7,766 nucleotides of DNA. Source: JBAZDC01 sp041654595 (GTDB lineage Bacteria; Pseudomonadota; Gammaproteobacteria; Burkholderiales; Burkholderiaceae_B). This document shows positions 5,352 through 7,766 of the stretch, in pieces. Numbering within the stretch: the first letter of the stretch is position 1; the number at the start of each line of letters is the position of its first letter. The stretch is taken from NCBI GenBank assembly GCA_964551305.1, contig CAZKBT010000094.1, positions 1-7,766 of the forward strand, in the 5' to 3' direction. The translations under genes were made by a program, and so were the position numbers. The notes under the pieces are model-generated. The model did no database searches. It was not told the DNA's origin and saw nothing but the letters and a program-made list of their open reading frames with translations.

Positions 5352-7121
5352 TCAGGCCTTCTTGCGTTTGACCGGCGGCAAGTCGGTGCAATGCCCATGG
5401 GCGGTCTCGGCGGCCATGCCGACCGATTCGCCCAGCGTCGGATGCGGATGGATGGTTTTGCCGATATCGGTGCTGTCGGCTCCCATCTCGATGGCCAGGG
5501 CGATTTCACTGATGAGATCCCCGGCGTGCGTGCCGACGATCGCTCCGCCCAGCAATCTGTCCGTTTGCGCATCGAACAGCAGCTTGGTGAAGCCTTCGTC
5601 GCGTCCATTGGCGATCGCCCTGCCCGACGCCGCCCAGGGAAACAGGCCCTTGGTCACCGCGATGCCTTGCTTGCGGGCCTCGTCTTCGGTCAGGCCGGCC
5701 CAGGCGACTTCCGGATCCGTGTACGCCACCGACGGAATGATCCGCGCATCGAACGCGCTTTTCTGTCCGGCAATGACTTCGGCGGCCACGTGCGCTTCGT
5801 GCACGGCTTTATGGGCGAGCATGGGCTGGCCGACGATGTCGCCGATAGCATAAATATGCGCGACGTTGGTACGCATCTGCTCGTCGACGGAAATGAAGCC
5901 GCGCTCGCCGACCCGCACGCCCGCTTTGTCCGCGCCGATCTTATTTCCGTTCGGGCTGCGTCCAACCGCTTGCAGCACCAGGTCGTAGCGCTGCGCTTCC
6001 TTGGGCGCGTCCTTGCCTTCGAACGTCACCCAGATGCCATCGGCTTTCGCTTCGGCGCCGACGGTCTTCGTATTGAGCAGCACGTGATCGAAGCGCCGGG
6101 CGTTTTTCTTGTCCCATACTTTGACCAGGTCGCGGTCGGCGCCCTGCATCAGGCCGTCCTGCATTTCCACGACGTCCAGGCGCGCGCCCAGCGCGGAATA
6201 TACGGTGCCCATTTCCAGGCCGATGATGCCGCCACCGATGATCAGCATCTTCTTCGGGATGCTCTTCAGCTCCAATGCGCCCGTGGAATCGACCACGCGA
6301 GAGTCGTCCGGCAGGAACGGAAGCTTCACCGATTGGCTGCCGGCGGCGATGACGGCCGACTCGAACCGCACGACCTGGGTCTTTCCGTCCGCATCCGTTA
6401 CGCTCAGGTGATGCGGATCCACGAATTGCCCCATCCCGGTCAGTACCTTGACCTTGCGGGCCTTGGCCATGCCGGCCAGGCCGCCGGTCAATTTGCCGAC
6501 GACACCGTCCTTGTAGGCGCGCAAGGCGTCCAGGTCGATCGTGGGCGCCCCGAACGAGATGCCATGCGCACCCATGGTTTGGGCTTCTTCCAGCACCGCC
6601 GCCGTATGCAGCAAGGCCTTGGAGGGAATGCAGCCGACGTTCAGGCAGACGCCGCCCAGCGTAGCGTAACGTTCCACCAGCACCACGTTCAGCCCGAGGT
6701 CCGCCGCGCGAAACGCCGCCGAATAACCGCCGGGCCCGGCGCCCAGCACCATGACGTCGCACTGGACGTCCGCGGAACCCGTATGGCTGGCGGCCTTGGG
6801 CGCTTCCCGCGGCTGCGTTTTGGCGGGCGCGGCGTCCTTCGCCGGCTCGTCCTTCTTGAGAGCAGGCGCGGAGGCGGCTTCGCCCTGCCCCTGCATCTCG
6901 GCGATGACGCTGCCCGTGGACACTTTATCTCCGACCTTGACCAGGAGCTTCTTGATCACGCCGCCCTGCGACGCCGGAATTTCCATCGAGGCCTTGTCGG
7001 ATTCGACGGTGATCAGGCTTTGCTCGGCCTGGACGGCGTCGCCCTCGGCAACCAATACTTCAATGACTTCGACTTCATCGAAGTCGCCAATGTCCGGAAC
7101 TTTCAATTCGCTTGTGCTCAT
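5352..7121 (-). CDS. lpdA: Dihydrolipoamide dehydrogenase (E3) with N-terminal lipoyl domain
   Basis: This is the E3 flavoprotein of the pyruvate dehydrogenase complex, which reoxidises dihydrolipoyl groups with FAD and passes electrons to NAD+. The protein has 589 residues, about 115 more than a plain E3. Residues 1-80 form a lipoyl domain with the lipoylation site ESDKASMEIP (Lys43). An Ala/Pro/Lys-rich flexible linker follows (about 81-117). The E3 core then shows the FAD-binding VLGAGPGGYSAAFRA (125-139), the redox disulfide in GGVCLNVGCIPSK (Cys159, Cys164), the NAD-binding GGGIIGLE (296-303), TNVAHIYAIGDI near the second FAD contact, and the C-terminal active-site HPHPTLGE (558-565). 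ATG 7121 is chosen because AAGGAG lies six bases upstream and the lipoyl domain starts there; a longer frame to 7181 would run into aceF. Lipoyl-E3 fusions of this kind are known from Neisseria (P64k) and Ralstonia. The gene is cotranscribed with aceF. Confidence 0.96.
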   Translation of the reverse strand: MSTSELKVPDIGDFDEVEVIEVLVAEGDAVQAEQSLITVESDKASMEIPASQGGVIKKLLVKVGDKVSTGSVIAEMQGQGEAASAPALKKDEPAKDAAPAKTQPREAPKAASHTGSADVQCDVMVLGAGPGGYSAAFRAADLGLNVVLVERYATLGGVCLNVGCIPSKALLHTAAVLEEAQTMGAHGISFGAPTIDLDALRAYKDGVVGKLTGGLAGMAKARKVKVLTGMGQFVDPHHLSVTDADGKTQVVRFESAVIAAGSQSVKLPFLPDDSRVVDSTGALELKSIPKKMLIIGGGIIGLEMGTVYSALGARLDVVEMQDGLMQGADRDLVKVWDKKNARRFDHVLLNTKTVGAEAKADGIWVTFEGKDAPKEAQRYDLVLQAVGRSPNGNKIGADKAGVRVGERGFISVDEQMRTNVAHIYAIGDIVGQPMLAHKAVHEAHVAAEVIAGQKSAFDARIIPSVAYTDPEVAWAGLTEDEARKQGIAVTKGLFPWAASGRAIANGRDEGFTKLLFDAQTDRLLGGAIVGTHAGDLISEIALAIEMGADSTDIGKTIHPHPTLGESVGMAAETAHGHCTDLPPVKRKKA

Positions 7122-7127
7122 GCCGTT

Positions 7128-7133
7128 CTCCTT
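7128..7133 (-). promoter_or_regulatory. lpdA Shine-Dalgarno overlapping the aceF stop codon
   Basis: AAGGAG on the - strand, six bases before lpdA ATG 7121, shares two bases with the aceF TAA (7134-7132). Ribosomes ending aceF therefore stop exactly on the lpdA binding site. This decides the lpdA start and points to coupled synthesis of E2 and E3. Confidence 0.88.
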
Positions 7134-7766
7134 ATAGCGCGATGCGGCGGAAATCCGCCAGCAGGCCGGCCAGGTAGGCATTAAAGCGCGCCGCGGCCGC
7201 GCCGTCGATGACGCGATGATCGTAGGACAGCGACAAAGGCAGCATCAAGCGAGGCTGGAATGCCTTGCCATCCCAGACCGGCTCATGAGACGAACGTGAA
7301 ACGCCGAGGATGGCGACTTCCGGCGCATTGATGATCGGTGTGAAGGACGTTCCTCCTATGCCCCCCAACGACGAAATGGAGAAGCAGCCACCCTGCATCT
7401 GCGCCGGCGCCAATTTGCCGTCGCGGGCCAGTTTGGCAAGCTCGGAGCTTTCCTTGGCCAATTCGATAATGCCCTTTTTGTCGGCGTCGCGGATGACTGG
7501 CACGACCAGGCCGTTGGGCGTATCGGCGGCGAAACCGACGTGATAGTACTGCTTCAGTACCAGATTGTCGCCGTCGAGCGAGGCATTGAACTCGGGGAAC
7601 TTCTTCAGCGCGGCGACACTGGCTTTGATCAAGAACGCCAGCATGGTCAGCTTGACGCCGGATTTCTGGTTCTCGGCATTGAGCTGAACACGGAAGTTTT
7701 CCAGCTCGGTGATGTCCGCGCGCTCGTTGTTCGTAACGTGGGGAATCATCACCCAGTTGCGATGCA
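7132..7766 (-). CDS. aceF: Dihydrolipoamide acetyltransferase, E2 of pyruvate dehydrogenase (C-terminal part, cut by window end)
   Basis: Only the last 210 or so codons are in the window; the start lies beyond base 7766. E2 transfers the acetyl group from its lipoyl arm to CoA and forms the core of the pyruvate dehydrogenase complex. The visible part is the catalytic acyltransferase domain, starting at HRNWVMIPHVTNNERADITELE. It continues with YYHVGFAADTPNGLVVPVIRDADKKGIIELAKE and FSISSLGGIGGTSFTPIINAPEVAILGVSRS, and ends with the active-site DHRVIDGAAAARF (His encoded at 7218-7216). The ending LLADFRRIAL is typical of the family. The lipoyl and E1/E3-binding domains should lie outside the window. 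Ten bases separate its stop from the lpdA start. The VTNN wording and the lipoyl-E3 partner favour pyruvate over 2-oxoglutarate dehydrogenase. Confidence 0.95.
   Translation of the reverse strand, partial: HRNWVMIPHVTNNERADITELENFRVQLNAENQKSGVKLTMLAFLIKASVAALKKFPEFNASLDGDNLVLKQYYHVGFAADTPNGLVVPVIRDADKKGIIELAKESSELAKLARDGKLAPAQMQGGCFSISSLGGIGGTSFTPIINAPEVAILGVSRSSHEPVWDGKAFQPRLMLPLSLSYDHRVIDGAAAARFNAYLAGLLADFRRIAL

Noticed and set aside
4545..7184. An 879-codon open frame on the + strand opposite folC and lpdA
   Set aside because: Its codons line up exactly with the sense codons of folC and lpdA, so stops would appear only where the sense genes use TTA, CTA or TCA, which are rare in this GC-rich genome. 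The product is rich in His, Arg, Gln and Asp, has no recognisable domain, and runs through the terminator and palindrome. The - strand genes have complete catalytic motifs.

Overview
The window is an ordinary, gene-dense stretch of a GC-rich chromosome. The protein sequences look betaproteobacterial, most likely Burkholderiales of the Alcaligenaceae type (Bordetella/Achromobacter relatives). The best single clue is a dihydrolipoamide dehydrogenase that carries its own N-terminal lipoyl domain, directly behind aceF. The genus is inferred from overall protein character, not from a search. I see no mobile element, CRISPR array, rRNA or tRNA gene, and no sign of horizontal transfer.

Layout from left to right. 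On the + strand lie the 3' part of a MarC-family membrane protein gene (cut by the window edge) and dsbB, the quinone-linked oxidase that recharges periplasmic disulfide formation. A perfect 13-bp hairpin separates dsbB from the convergent gene purF. Everything from there to the right end is on the - strand. Read in the direction of transcription it runs: aceF (3' part, cut by the window edge), lpdA, an intergenic block with a long GC palindrome and an intrinsic terminator, then folC, a dedD-like SPOR-domain gene, cvpA and purF.

The two - strand groups have different jobs. aceF and lpdA encode E2 and E3 of the pyruvate dehydrogenase complex and are tightly coupled: 10 nt separate them, and the lpdA Shine-Dalgarno overlaps the aceF stop codon. 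folC-dedD-cvpA-purF has the same gene order as the folC-dedD-cvpA-purF cluster of Escherichia coli. It links folate polyglutamylation and the first committed step of purine synthesis with a septal peptidoglycan-binding protein and a small membrane protein.

The part that most deserves a second look is the lpdA-folC junction (about 5264-5351). A terminator T-tract ends only six bases before the best-supported folC start codon. A palindrome lies upstream of it, and an alternative in-frame folC start sits just behind the lpdA stop. No previously undescribed system is evident.
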